A stretch of DNA of 64,000 nucleotides, from positions 248,281,827-248,345,826 of the forward strand of contig CP136064.1 of the NCBI GenBank assembly GCA_032622095.1, in the 5' to 3' direction. Both the position numbers and the translations under genes were made by a program. Of this stretch, positions 14,601 through 29,600 are shown piece by piece (position 1 is the stretch's first letter; each line of letters begins with the position of its first letter). The notes beneath the pieces are model-generated. The model was not told the DNA's origin. It was given only the letters and a program-made list of their open reading frames with translations, and ran no database searches. The DNA comes from Siphonodentalium dalli (Eukaryota; Mollusca; Scaphopoda; Gadilida; Siphonodentaliidae).

Positions 14601-17600
14601 GCAACTGGTGGATTTAGCAGGCGTTTCACTTCTGCATTGAGTTTGTTTTCCTCTTCCGTGTTTACTGTTCCAAATCATGCTTTCTGATGATCAAATACAG
14701 GCTTTTATAGAGAATTAAGTGCCGACAAATACCAAAAATAACCACAAAAGTTTCAAAGTTGCTAAAGAACTCAATCTTAATTAAATTATATATTAACTCT
14801 AACTCTAGTTTGTTTTCCTCTTCCATGTTTACTGTTCCAAATCATGCTTTCTGATGATCAAATAGGCTTTTATAGAGAATTAAGTGCCGATAAATACCAA
14901 AAATAACCACAAAAGTTTGATTCTCAAAATTTGGATAAACATACAGATGAATAATAAAAACGTCATTATACAATGTTGTGTATAGTATTAGTTTTTCTTG
15001 TACTCGTCCATTGCGTGTCTCGTCCAATATGACTTTTAACCACAACCTGGAATCGTACAAGAAAATCACATACTGTACACAACATTGTATAATAACTTTA
15101 TAATATGTGGAATTATTTGCCAAATGTTCTACATTTTTGTCCTTTAAATGATAATTTTATATTTTAATAAATTTCAGGGGTGCCTGCGGTGCTGTGAGGT
15201 TGGCATTTGCAAAGGGAACATGTGAAAAATATGCTGTGAAAATCATCAATAAAAATAAATTTTCTGTTGGTGGTCGACACAAAGTTGTGAGTTCACTAAT
15301 TGTTTTCACTATAACACCGGTACTCTCTTTTCCTTGCAAGTTTCCTCTTATGCCACATGTAGGCCTGATCTAAAAACTGATTCACGTACCGTATCCGCTT
15401 AAGTGCAATAACTCTGTCGTTTACACCATGGTCGCCAACTAATAAAGTACTGAGCTGCATTAGTTGTCACTATTTTTGCCGATATAAAAACAAATGTTGC
15501 TTATTATCGCGATAACTGTTGTATTCAACTGTTGAATATCTATTGTATTCAAACCTTTTATGATGTGAAACCAAGTTGTTGTTAGTCGACGGGAGGCAGT
15601 TTATGACACATTACTGCTCGCTTGTACATCCAATTATGGGACAATGCATTTACGTATTTTATCTTGCAGACTGCCTAATCAACAAAAAATTACAGAACCA
15701 GTGTACCGATTAAGCATTTTGACGATTAGTGTTTTAAATCCAAGATTATTTGAAATGGCTGGTTAAATGTTAGAGCTTACCTTGTCCCCTTTGTACAGCC
15801 ACCACAATTCAATCAATGCTCCCATTACAAAATAAATTTGGGTTTTCATGGTATGATATTTCTGAAGTGCGAAAGCTGCATGTTCAAGAACGGTGATACT
15901 TTTGTTATCTAACTTCGTTGATCTATTCAGCTCTCAATTTGAGGTAAAAAAAAGTTTAGCCAAATGAAATTTTTATTGGCCAATTTGGCCTAACAAAAAT
16001 ATACGTTTGTTTCCGCTAACGAGCTGAAAAAAATTAGGGTAGGTAGGTAGGCTTAACTTTTTTTTTTTTTTTTAACTTATTTTTTCAGTATCTTTAAAAA
16101 TAACTGTATAATACTTGCAATAGCCCAAACTATGCACTTCTTGGCCCCAATCAGGTTTACCCAGATGACAGAGGAACTAGAAACTCCAATTCAATCTTAC
16201 ATGTACATATGCTTTAATATTTACATACCGGTATATACTAGTCTATATACTAATATAGTCTTTGATAATCCTAATATTTCCCATATGGTCTGGCGACAAC
16301 TGGAGTCAGTCCAGCACCACTGCACTGTTCACATATTGGATCTTTTAATGATGGGTTCACAACACCACCTTCTCCTCCGCATTCAGTGAAGGATCTAGGT
16401 ATTTTTTGGGGACACCTGTTTTTGGGCAATGATATGCCGAACGCATAACCTGAAGGCCTGAGCAGAGGAATGTTTGGGAGGGGTGACCCCCTGATGATGG
16501 TGGAGGTTCGTTCTCCCCCTGGAAATTTTTTGAAAATCCATTGCATTTAGAGCTAATCTAAAGCACTTTGAGTCAGTATTTTGAATTTTACTGAGAGGTC
16601 AATTTGATCAAGTTTCTCAAGCATAACTTTGGAAATTTTTTATATATGTATGGATTGGAAATGCCTATAAGTTATTGTCAGATATCGTTTGGTTCAATGG
16701 ATTATGCTTATCCTGCTTGAAATGAGACTTACCATTATCACTCTAATTCATATAAGGCCAAAACAAAATATATGTGTGTTTGGGGTCTCCCTACCTACCC
16801 TATCTTTAAAAGGTGCCTACCCTAAACTTTTGATTTGGCCTCCAGTAGATTTATAACCCAGATATTGAGTTTTTGTTAAGTAAAATTATCAAAATTAATA
16901 TATTTTGACACTATAGTGGATTATATACATAAATTTTAGATTGATACACATTGAATTTTATCATCCTAAGTATTTTGAGATCAAAAACAATTTCAATGTC
17001 CATAGGCATAGTATTTCAGAAAAATAAAAAAAAAATAATAAAAAAATCTACCTACCTACCCTAATTCTCAGAGAGGGTGTGACCCCAAACACAGGTATAA
17101 TTTTGTTTGGCCTAATAGGCTATTTTATAAAATTCATGTGAGACACATACCGTACAAAATATACTACATGTAGTACAGAAACAATGTCGGCACCCACGTG
17201 GCTAGTTGCAATTATTTCTCAGTGAATGCGCAACAGCTCATAACAACATCGATACATCAGCTCATAACACCATCGATACGTCATTTGGGTTTGGAAAGGC
17301 GAACGCGTAATGTTTTGGGCGCATTTGGATTCGCGCAGGATTGACTTAATAAATCGTCGGGTTTCAATTGTTCCTGTTAACTTTTGCCAAGGGTGCTGTG
17401 GGATATTTTGGGCTGGTTTTGTCACGATACACTTTTCGATTTAAATACATTTACAAAAGTGGCTTTTTCGCTAAATGTATATAAATATAAGGATTAACTG
17501 TCATGTGGACTGTTTTTATGGAGATGTAACCATGAGGTAAGTGGTCATAACTTGTATGTAAAACCCTTCGGACAGTTAATCCTTATATATGGTACTAATT

Positions 17601-20600
17601 TTTATGTTAATTTTTCATTTGGTATTATGAGATCCCACCTGATAACCAGGCTTATTTGATCAAATTGTTAATGTTCCTGTGCTGTAATTGATTGAAATAC
17701 TGAAGTCTGAATGCTGGATGATAAATAACCTGAACTCAAATTATTTGAAGTTTTCACAGATGAAAGCTAGATAAAGCCAAACATACTTTACAGTATGATT
17801 CCAACTGTTAAACTTAAATCTTTTTGTAAACTTAAATTTCTTATGTCAATATATATAAATATATAAATGTTTTGCATCTTGTTATTTTCAATGGCAATAA
17901 AAAGTTTAGGGTCGGTCGGGTTAGCGGAAACAAACGTCTTTTTTGTTTAGGCCTTTAAAAAAAAAATTGGCCATTGGCCAATTTGGCCACCGACAGTGTG
18001 AGCACTGGTAACTTGATGTTGCTAGTGAACTCTGGGATCTTAGGATCCCACTATATCCAACTTTATTTCTGCAAACTCTCCTCAAAGTAATTTTAAAATT
18101 TGTTCTGAAAACGCTGCAGACATATTATTATATATTGTAATTACAATTAATAAATGTATGGCTATAACAGATCTCATTATTTTCAGTTTGAATATCTGTC
18201 ATTCTGATGATTTAAACATTGAATGTATACATTTTTATTGTAGAATATGTCCTCTCATGTGATGGGTGAGGTCAGAATTCTGAAACAGTTGAAACATGTG
18301 AGTATTGCCCCTTCCTTGACTGGAGCTTCCTGAAATTTTGCGAAAATCCTGTGCCAATGCATTTTCTTATATATAGGGAGCCTCGCATATATAAGAGAAT
18401 ACATTGGCCTAACAATATTTACTTTGACTTAGAATTTGCCCATTATTTTGGTTTCCAGGTGATAACTTTAGTTTTAGCTACATGAAAATACAGGTCAAAT
18501 TCAAATTTGGGGATTCGGTCCACCCATTTTTGGTGGAGTTATGGCCTTTGTCAACTTAGAATTTGCTGATTATATTGGTTTCAGGGTGATAGCTTTAGTT
18601 ATAGTTATCTGATTGTCTTCAAACTTGGTATATGGATTACTCATATGAAAATACAGATCAAGTTTGAATTCAGGTTCGTTCCACCCATTTTTACCGCAAT
18701 TATGGTCCTTGTTGACTTATAATTTGAGAATCTGGACTCAGTTCAAAACTGGGTTACATCCGATGAATTTTGCATGATGGCTTATAATTTAAGAACACAT
18801 CCAATGAATTTTGCATCTGTCATTGAGTGATTCTGAAATAGTTAACATAGATAGTTGGAAGAAAGTTTGATTCAATGGTTGTTCCCAGAGTAAAATTTTT
18901 CATTTCTAAAAAAGCCACTGGTCAAATAAAGCCACCTTTTTCGTGGGGACATGTGTTCGTAGCGACCTTTTATTGTCCCCCGAAATTTTCTGAGGACTAT
19001 TGTAATCAGCCGCGTCCGTCCGTGCATACGTCGTACCGTGCGTCTGTTCATCCATCCGTCCGGAGTTATAACTCCAGTAATGATCATCCGATTTGATTGA
19101 AACTTGGTATGTAGGTGTATCAATCAAGAACACAGGTGCTCTGCAATTCTGGGTTTGATCCGATGTTCTTTTATGGAGTTATTTCCCTTTTTTCCACTTT
19201 TATTTTACTTATAAAATTTCTCACTTTTTCGGTTTCCAGATGATATCTCAAGTTTGGATCCTTTAATTGCAAATACCTTTTTTATGTGGATCAGTCATAT
19301 CAAGATACAGGTTGAGTTCGAATTTGATCCGATGATTTTTCCTAGAGTTATGGACTTTTTGGTTTCCGGATGATAACTCATGTTTGGACTGTTCAATTGA
19401 AAATTCTGTTTTTTTGTGGATCATTGATATCAAAATACAGGTCAAGTTCGAATTTGAGTTTGATCCGATGATTCAATTGTACTTGTTTTTTCTTTGGTTT
19501 CCGGATGATAACTCAAGTTTGGATTGTTTAATTGGAAATTCTGTTTTTTTTGTGGGTTGTTTATATCAAAATACAGGTCAAGTTCGAATTGAGTTTGATC
19601 CAATGATTTTTCCCAGAGTTATGGGCCTTTCGACTTAGAAAAACATTTTTTATAATTTTCTGTACGAGGGTACCTTCATGGTGTAATCAACTCTTCCTAC
19701 AGTTTTGATCGTAGATATTTGAAACTTCAGAGTATTGTTACCCACATATTGGAGATGTGCAACATGTATATAGATGACGGAAAAATTATTTCTTTACAGA
19801 ATTATTAACCCTTTCGACTTAGAACATTTCAACATTTTTTTTAATTTCTTTAACAAAGCGGCGTCGACTTTTTCATGTTTTCGGGGGACATTGTGGTCGG
19901 CTGACCTTTTATTATAATAGCAATGGATCATGTTTGTTGTTATTTCCTATATTTTGGTTTCATTAGATCAGTCCTGGTGTGGTCTGTCTTCAGAGGGCCA
20001 TCAAGAAGTAATAAAATTGGCTTCATTTTTCTTTTCCTCTTTCAGCCATGTATCATTGGTATAGAAGATGTCATAGACACCGCAAATGTCCTGTATATAG
20101 TTCTAGAACTGTAAGTACTTCAACAATTTCTTTTTACTGCAAAATTTTTCACACCCAAGCACCAACAGTTAAATACATGTACACTGTATAAAAAAACAAT
20201 TAGCTCTTTCACATACCATTTTGTCTTTATTTGGAGAATCCAGTTCTAAGATGAAGTAGGGACATAGTCACATGGGAAAATTGGAAGTCATATCATACAT
20301 ATTATGTTGATTTGACACTCGCTTTCCCACAAATCAGATTCAATTTTCAAACATAACCAACCTCATTTAATTCTCTTAAAAGTTAAATAATGCAACATGT
20401 TTAGACAAAACAATTCCAAGTTCCATGTTCAAATTTAACTTCAGTTACTCTGAACTATATTAATTGAAGTACATGATCCAATTTTAAAGAGTTTATATGT
20501 GATGCACAACAGTCTTTAAACTCCTTTTTGGTGTCAAAATAAGGAAGGTCGGGATAGCAGAAACATTTTGTCTTTTTGTTTCGGCCTAAGAAGTTGGTAT

Positions 20601-23600
20601 TTGTTTCTTTTGTTGATACTGGTGTCGCTATAGCAAAGTTGGACCGAGTCCTGTCCCATTACTCTTCTATAATGGACATTTCGCCCAGAATCATGGGTGG
20701 GAGTTACCTTGCTTGTAAGTTTTCAGATTAGGTATTTGCATATACCGGTATGAACATAGAGGGCAGCCTTTCCCAAGCATGATAATATCAAACATGCGTA
20801 TATCATAGGTTCATTGAATATCAAAGCAACGGGATATTTGTAAGTAAACAAAGCCTTGTTTCCCAGAGAATTTCGATTTGTCGCGCTATCAGAAAATGTA
20901 TGTGAAGAATACATTAAATATTTGTATCATCACTTTATCTCCGGTGGATCTATAGTCACCACTCCTCGTCCGTCATACATCCATCCATCCGTCCGTCCAT
21001 CCGTCAACAATTCTTTAAACATCTTCTTCGGAACCATTAGACCGTATGGGTTCATATTTGGTGTGGATGTTCCCGAGGTGACTCACATTCAGATTTGTTC
21101 AAATGAGGTCACTGGGTCAAATAGTTTCGAAAGCAGGGCCATAACTCTATTCTTCCATAGAAATTCTTTGAACTCCTTGTTCAATTTAAAAAAAAAAATT
21201 TGATTTGAAAAAAAAAAAATGTTTTTATGTTTTGTGTTTTTTTCAAATAAATTTTTTTTATTTTAATTAAGATTAATTTCTTGCTCAATTTAAAAAAAAA
21301 TTAAAACCATTATAACATCCAGTGTGACTCAACCAAATTTGGTTTAATTCAGTCTAAAATCAAGAACATGCAAACAGCAGATACTCAGAGCTCTATGAAA
21401 TATGAGGAAGGTGCCTGCAATCACAGAATGTATACTTAACACCATATATAAGTCACATTGATTATAAAGTAATAAATGAAATGGCAGTGTTAACAAAAAC
21501 TGATTGGAGTGACAGCTCCTTTGATTAATACCCTAAAATGATCTACCTGTTAGAGAGTTTGTATATAAATGACCTGGCTTATGATAACAAACTCCCAAGG
21601 CCAAGTGTGAATGATGAATCTGACAGTTAGGCCAGTAAAACTAAATACCTGTTTTCTCAGGCAATTACATATGGGAACTGTTTTCTCAGGCAATTACATA
21701 TGGGAAACTGGATGAGAAAGAAGGAGGCATTTTTCTTAGCTTACCTGAGATGAAGAATGAGACATATTTTGTGTGGATGGTCCCTAGGTAGCTGGGATTC
21801 AGTTCTGTTCAAATGGGGGTAACATGGTCAATAAAGTGGCATAGCTAGGGACCTAACTCTTCCATCCATAGTAATTCTTAAAACATCTTCTCAAGAATCA
21901 TCAGGGCTATTTATCGGTAGCTTATAATTGGTATGGAAGGTCCTTGGGTGACAGGGATACAGATGTGTTAAAATGAGGTAACCTAGTAAAATAAGGGCAG
22001 AGCCAAGGACATAACTTGTCCATCCATTGTAATTCTTAAAATGTCTTCCTATCAAGAACCATCAGGCCTATTCAGCTTATATTTGGTATGGGTGACTAGG
22101 ATTCAGATTTGATTCATAATTGGATCACTGGGTCAAATAGGGTCAGAGCCACGGACATAATTCTTTCCCTCATTAGTTATTCTTAAAACATCTTCTCAAG
22201 AACCATTTGGGCATATTTAGCATACATTTTGGTATAGAGAGTCCTTGGGTGACTGGGATTCAGATTTGTTGAAATGGGTTCACAAGGTAAAATAGGGGTG
22301 CGACCAGGGACATAACTCTTCCCCCCCCCCAATAGAAATTCTTAAAATGGCTCTTCCTCAAGAGCCATCAGGCCTATTTAGCTTATATGTAGTAACTAGT
22401 ATGGAGGGTCCTTTTGTTACTTCGGACTGGGTTACAGATTTGTTAAAATGGGTTCAACAAATCAAGAAATGGCATTTGGTGTATATGGCCTATGGAGAGT
22501 TGGGATCAAAATTTGTATGAATGGGGTCCACCATTATAAAAGGGGGGCATGTCAGGTTGTAACTTTGCCACAGTTAGGAAAGCTTGAGGTATCAGTTGTA
22601 AAATTCAAACATGTGCAAAGGAATTTTATGAACTTGGGAGTGCGTTTGCTTCAGTTGGGAGGGAGCAGACTATGGAATATGTGGGGTGGGGGGAATCTGG
22701 ACCATATTTCAAGGTGGACACCCCACTGCTCAATGGAGACCCTCCAGGCTACGTCCCTCTTTGGGACTACTTGTTTTTAAGTGAATTTGACAAGTACTAA
22801 CTCTTTATTTAATATAGTCCTCCGAGCTCCAGTCTTTACAGTCTGGTGAGCATCTCCACAGTCATTGACTGTCTTGTTCTATCATGGTAAATGATATATT
22901 AATTTAAAGGCATATCAATTGCTGACATGTCAGATGAATAATCACATGCATGAGTTCACGTGAATACCCGGGCTCCACTTGTGAATGTAGTGAATCTTTT
23001 CAAGGAAAGCCCGTTAAAAGGGAACTAAGTCCAAAACAGCATTAACTCAACCGATGTCCCAAGCTGTTTTGGATTGAGAAGACTTGGTCTATATCTGTGT
23101 ATCCTTTAATGATGCTGCTTCATTGATTGCTTCATTTGTCTGTGATACTGAACTTTTTGTTTAAACCTTTCTATATTAAATTGATACTTCCACACAGAAT
23201 GAGGTCCCAGAGAGTGGGCTAACATCACCAAATTCACCCTCGTGGGACATCATTCTGCTTAGGTCTCATCTTCGGAAGTATATATATAGTCTCAAAGTAA
23301 CATTGTTTTAGTTACTTTTTCCCTTCTGGGAAGTTTCTATATTCCCTCATTTGAAGAAGATAAAATGCATAATCGAGGCGACTAATGGTTGAATATCACC
23401 AACTTCAACTGGGGATATTCAATCTGATCCTAGGTCTCTCATAGCAGTTGAGGCCTAAGCAGAATGAGGTTCCCAGAGGGTGAATTTGGTGATGCTATTC
23501 TGCTGTGCGGGATAGCATCAATAAATTCACCCTCTGGGGACCTCATTCTGCAAATGTCAGACACACTATTTCCAGACTTGTAAATGATTCTTACCTAAGT

Positions 23601-26600
23601 CTTGACTTTATCCATTCATCAATTCATCAAGTTAATAAATTAGTGTCCTATAAAATTGGTGTCCAGTAAGCAAGAAATCAGTGTATTCAGCAACCTTATT
23701 TTTGTTTTTGTCTTCAGAGTCGAAGGAGGAGAGTTGTTTGACAGAATCATCAGTGTTGGGCAATTTAGTGAAGCAGAAGCAAAGCTGATGTTCTACCAGA
23801 TGATTTGTTCTGTGAAGGTTAGAGTCATTCTATTTATTACAGGACATATCTTTCTTGTTAACCCTTTGAGTGCCAGGGGCCGATCTCATCGGCCCTAAAC
23901 CTACACAATAAGTCTGTTAAAGAATATAATAAAATATATTAAAATTGTAAAAAACTGTAAAAAAAAAAAAAAATGTTAAGCCAATGCATTCTCTTATATA
24001 TGCGAGGCGACCTATGGTCGACTCGCATATATAAGAGAATGCATTGGCACAGGGTATATGGGTTGATACAAAAATCGGACCTCGCACTCAAAGGGTTAAA
24101 TGGTTTACTACAATTTAGCTGTAATTGTCAGTCCGAATCAGGGACCAGCCTGGAAGGTGACTTGGGAGATATCTTCTCCCTAAATTGTGTCACTTCACCT
24201 TATTTTTGAAGCGATGTTCAAGTCCACAAAACATACAGAGAAAGTATCCCTGTCTTTTTTATATCTAAACAGATGCATTAACCCTTTGAGTGCCAGGGGC
24301 CGATCTCATCAGGCCCTAAACCTACAAAATAAGTCTGTTAAAGAAAATAAGAATAAATTATTAAAATTGTAAAAAAAAAAATTAAAAAAAAAAAAAAAAT
24401 TGTTAGGCCAATGCATTCTCTTATATATGCGAGGCGACCTATGGTCGACTCGCATATATAAGAGAATGCATTGGCACAGGGTATATGGGTTGATACAAAA
24501 ATCGACCTGGCACTCAAAGGGTTAAAACAATTGATAAATTATTTCAACTTTTAAGATTCACTTTGATCGTATCCAGATACTTTCATATATCCAGTGGAAA
24601 ATCATATTATAAAGACACTTTCTCGCTATTTCATATATTCATTTTATAATATGTAGATTATGGTAGCAATTATGTTGTATTATTTGGCCAATGAGAAGAT
24701 ATGTACCATATTGTTATAAATCTATTGTCCCCTGAAAAATTTCGGAGGACTAATATAATCATCATGTCCGTGCATCCGTCGGTTCGCATCCTTTTCCACA
24801 TGATTACTTGAACAATATTCAACAGAATTTCTTGATATTTGGCATGTGGTATACATTTGAGGAGATGCAGGCCAAGTATGAATATTTGGTCACGGTCCAA
24901 TGATTTTTGACTGAGTTATTATGCCCCATTTTCGACTTAGAAAGTGCTATTTTCGTGTTTTCCACACAGTAACTTGAGCAATATTCAACAGAATTTCTTG
25001 ATATTTGGCATGTGGTTCTCATTTGAGAAGACACAGGCCAAGTTGTAATTTATTCCATTTAGAAATAACATTTGTGTTGTCTTCAAAAGAATCTCTTGAT
25101 ACTTGGTGAGTGGCTCACCTTTGAGAATATGCAGATCATTGTCTAGTTTGAGTCAAATTTTGTCAGAATTTGAATTGTTTGTTTCTTAAAAAATGCCAAC
25201 GTCCCAAAAAGCCACCTTGATTCGGGGGACTTGGGGTCTGCGACCTTTTATTAATATTGTATCATTGATGTTTTTCAGTACTTGCATGACCAAGGCATCA
25301 CACACAGAGACTTGAAGGTAATTATTTTGTTTCTATTTTGAAATTTTAACCCTTTCATGAGGTTCATGATGGGAGCGGCTCTTGTGCCGCATTAAATATC
25401 CTGTGTAGTACATTCTCTTATATATACGAGTCTCATATATATATACACTGGCTTACAAGGTGAATGTAAATATTGTTAGGACAATGTATTTTCTTATATA
25501 TGCGTGGCTCCCATATGCGTGGCTCCCTATGGGAGACTCGCATATATAAGATAATACATTGGAACAGTGTTTCGCAAAATTTCAGGAAGCTCCAGTCATG
25601 GAATGGTTAAACAAAAGCCAGTGTACCAAAAAACTGTCCTTTCTGAAAAGCCAATGTTCCAAACAAAAGCCGTTTGCATATGTGGTCATGTGACCTTTTG
25701 TCATATTTATTTGATGTTATTTGTAATTCCGTTCTAATTTTGGTAGAGCTCAATACAAATTACGGTTTTGTAAATTTATTTAATATTAATTTAATTGGAT
25801 AGTTTCCTGTTTGTAATTCTAAATTCAACTTCCAATATTATTTTTCTCATTAACTGGAAGTATTGAGATAGTAACCATTGATTTGTATTACATGTGCATT
25901 ATATTATATGTAAACCTATCTTTAGAAGTATTTAATGACTGATGATCAACTTAATTGTGGTCCTGCCTGCTTCGTTAGAAATAAGGCAGTTTGAAGATAG
26001 TAATTAACTACCTGTGGTACACAGATATACATGCTATAAGAAACATTTAATGATTCTCGTGGAACAGCTTGAATATGAGTCCAACACTGGAGTTGAAAAC
26101 AAGTTGGAAATTTATTTGTTACATTTTGGTCCCTTTTATTATTTTCAGCCAGAGAATATTCTGCTATGTGAAGACAGTAATGAAACACTGATAAAAGTGA
26201 GTTAGATAACCATTCTCAGAATTTCTCATGTCAATAAATATCTGTTATGCTCACGATATCTCCCAATTTGGTTTTTGATTAGTTTTCACATCTCCATTCT
26301 TGAGTATTGTTTAACCCTTTACCCAACAGAACGGCCCTGTGCCAATGCATTCTCTTATATATGCGAGTCGACCATAGGTCGCCTCGCATATATAAGAGAA
26401 TGCATTGGCTTAACACATTAAAAATTATAAAATTGTTAAAGAATGTAAGAAAAAATGGTAAAAAGTGTTAAAAAAAGATTTTTTTTAAACCAATGCATTC
26501 TCTTATATATGCGAGGCGACCTATGGTCGACTCGCATATATAAGAGAATGCATTGGCACAGGGTATAACTGTAACTATCACACTGTGGTCAAGGAGCCGG

Positions 26601-29600
26601 TTCCAATGATATCCATATTTGTATGGTTCTATTGAGACAGACCGAAGATATTTTAGGCTGTTGAAGGTTTATTTGGCCGGTTTGTTGGGTAAAGGGTTAA
26701 AGCCACATGGTAGTTTGTGCTCCAGAATACGCCTTATAATATTTGCTTTTGATTTTTTCCCTGTATCAAAATAGGTCAATAAATACCTGAACTACTTCTC
26801 TAAGAGCATTATATATCCCAGAAAATGCATTGAGGTAATAAAAAATACAACTTCGAACATGATGATCGGGTCCTGATCAAATAGTGCACCATTTGTATTC
26901 ATTGCAATTCTGGAATAGGAAACGGAATAACATGCGACTCCCAGAAAAGGTACAGTAATGCCCTAAGTAATCGACTCCTTAACCACAGCAGAATTATGGG
27001 TAACTTTTCAGGATTTAGTCGGAAATATGGCTTGTTGCCATTCATCGGAAAGCTCTCAGTGAAATATGGCTTGTTGCCATTCATCGGAAAGCTCTCAGTG
27101 AGAGCTTTCCGATGAATGGCAACAAGCCATATTTCCGACTAAATCCTGAAAAGTTACCCATAATTCTGCTGTTAAGGAGTCGATTACTTAGGGCATTACT
27201 GTATATCTTGGTGGGGAATCACGTTGGTGAGTACCACGCACTCAAAATGTGTAAACGCACAAAAACATAATATATGAGGAATTGACACAAAACATCGCAT
27301 GTTGACTATTATGAGCATATGCTAATTTATTTTTAAAACAAGTTGATATCTTATTTGTTCGGAAATACTCACTAGTTTGCTATAACATTCTGACTAAAGT
27401 TTCCAGTCGGGGGTTCGTGGAATACACAAGACCATACATCTAGGAGAATCCTTCGACTGACAACTTTGGTCAGAATGTTAGCGCAAACAACTGTGAGTTT
27501 GGACACAAATTAGGTTTCACCTTGTTTAAAAAATAGTATAGCATATGCTCGTAGCTGCCAAAATACCATGTAATATATATTTATCCTAGTTTATTACCTT
27601 TTTCCTCGTTTCTGGTCTCGTTTGCGATCGCCTCGGCCATTTTAAATGCGTGGTACTCATCAACTCTAAACCAATTGATTCCCCACCGTGTATATCCATT
27701 ATCTTAACATGAAACAATTTAAAAACTTCACGCACTGCTTTCTCTTTGTTATAATCATCAAAATTATGTCGTACCATAAACGGATCACAGCGAAGACAGT
27801 AGATGGTCTACATGTGCAATTTTTATGCGATTGCTGATTGACAAATTCCAACTGACAGACAAAACTATTTCGAAAAATATAAGAAACGTATTTTCTGCGC
27901 TATATCAACGAATTGTTTGGAAATCTACACATGTATGTTTTGAGATACCTCTTAACAATTATCGATATATTATTTTGGTGTTTGAATGCGCCATGTCCAT
28001 TTGATCTTTGCTCTCAGAATGCATGCACCTGTTCCCGATTGATTGTTGTTTCAGTTTTTCAAGAAAAGCATGCATGCCACCCCACTTTACAATTTTTGCT
28101 CAGTAAGTCAAATTTATAGGCCTGCTTCTTAACATGTGAGATGTTGAATTTCATTGATTTCTCATAGACTACCATTAACACTGACCCAATTTCCCCCATG
28201 AATACCACACATGTATTCATATCAATCACACAAAATTCTTAGCACTTTGCAAGCTAGAGTGACAGCTAGATGGGGGACCAGCTCGCAAAATTAGGAAAAA
28301 TGTTCCATGGCAAATTTAATGCAATGGCATGTGAGATTCAAATGTTGCCACAGAGTTTCCCATGGGATTGCTTATTGCCATGACCAATTTCGATGACTGG
28401 GGGACATTCAGTTTCTCCATTGTTAATTAGAAGACACTGCAGTACATTGCAAAAGTTCAATTTAACTCAATTCAGTGCTGTTAAGACTTTGATTCAAAAG
28501 CTGTGGTCAAGGTTAAAGGGGTACTGTACACTAAATCTGGCCATATATGGGACCATCTCCTTTTATAAGAATTTGAAAGAATTTGAGCCATGGATTGGTG
28601 CAAAGTACACGCATTTGCTCTATGAATGATGGATGCACACAACATGGTAATTATAATGAAAATGAATTGGAGTCATTAATTCATTTTCATGTGAAATGTG
28701 GACACTTTTTTTATTTCTGACCAATAACTTTGTTTTCAGTTAATAAGAATTAAATAATGTAGGTTTGTTCCCACTTGGATTCATGCTTCCTGAGGGGTAC
28801 TTAACCCTTCCATGACTGAAGCTTCCTGACATTTTGCGAAAACCCTGTGCCAATGCATTCTTTTATATATGTGATTCTCCCATAGGGAGCCTGCATATAT
28901 AAGAGAATGCATTGGCATAACAAAATTTACCTTGTAAGCCATTGCATTCTCTTATATATGCGAGGCTGCACTGGCACAGTATCTTTAATGCTGAGCCAAG
29001 CCTGAGTTTAGTGTGCCTGTCATTTGCAGAATGAGGTCCCCAGAGGGTGAATTTAGTGACGCTATCCCGCAGTGGCTAGCATCATTAAATTCACCCTCTG
29101 GGGGACCTCATTCTGCTTAGGCCTCATCTTCTCTGGAAAGATTCTTTATTATCAAATTTCTATAGAAACTTCTTCACAATGATTCTATTTCTTTTTTAGT
29201 TTAGTTTCTCTATATCCCCAAATTGGCAGACGACACATTGCATAATCAAGTTCCCAATGGGTGTTCATCACAATATTCACCATTTGGGAACTTCAATCTG
29301 AGTCCATGTCTCCCATAGCAGATGAGGCCTAAGCAGAATGAGGTCCCCAGAGGGTGAATTTAGTGATGCTAGCCCGCTATGCTACGCTATGGAGCAACTT
29401 CTTTCTTGAAATTTGGTCCTGGCTATACAAATTTGCAACTCACAGAAATATGTTAATTTTTCTGCTGCTATTACTTTACAGGTGACAGATTTTGGTTTGT
29501 CAAAGTTTATTGATGCTGGGTCCATCATGAAGACATTCTGTGGAACACCTACGTACTTAGCTCCAGAGGTTATACTCACCGCGGGAACGGGTGCATACAC

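Noticed and set aside
22448-22780. 110-codon ORF
   Set aside because: Lies in the dispersed repeat 20945-22880; no domain, no splice partners.
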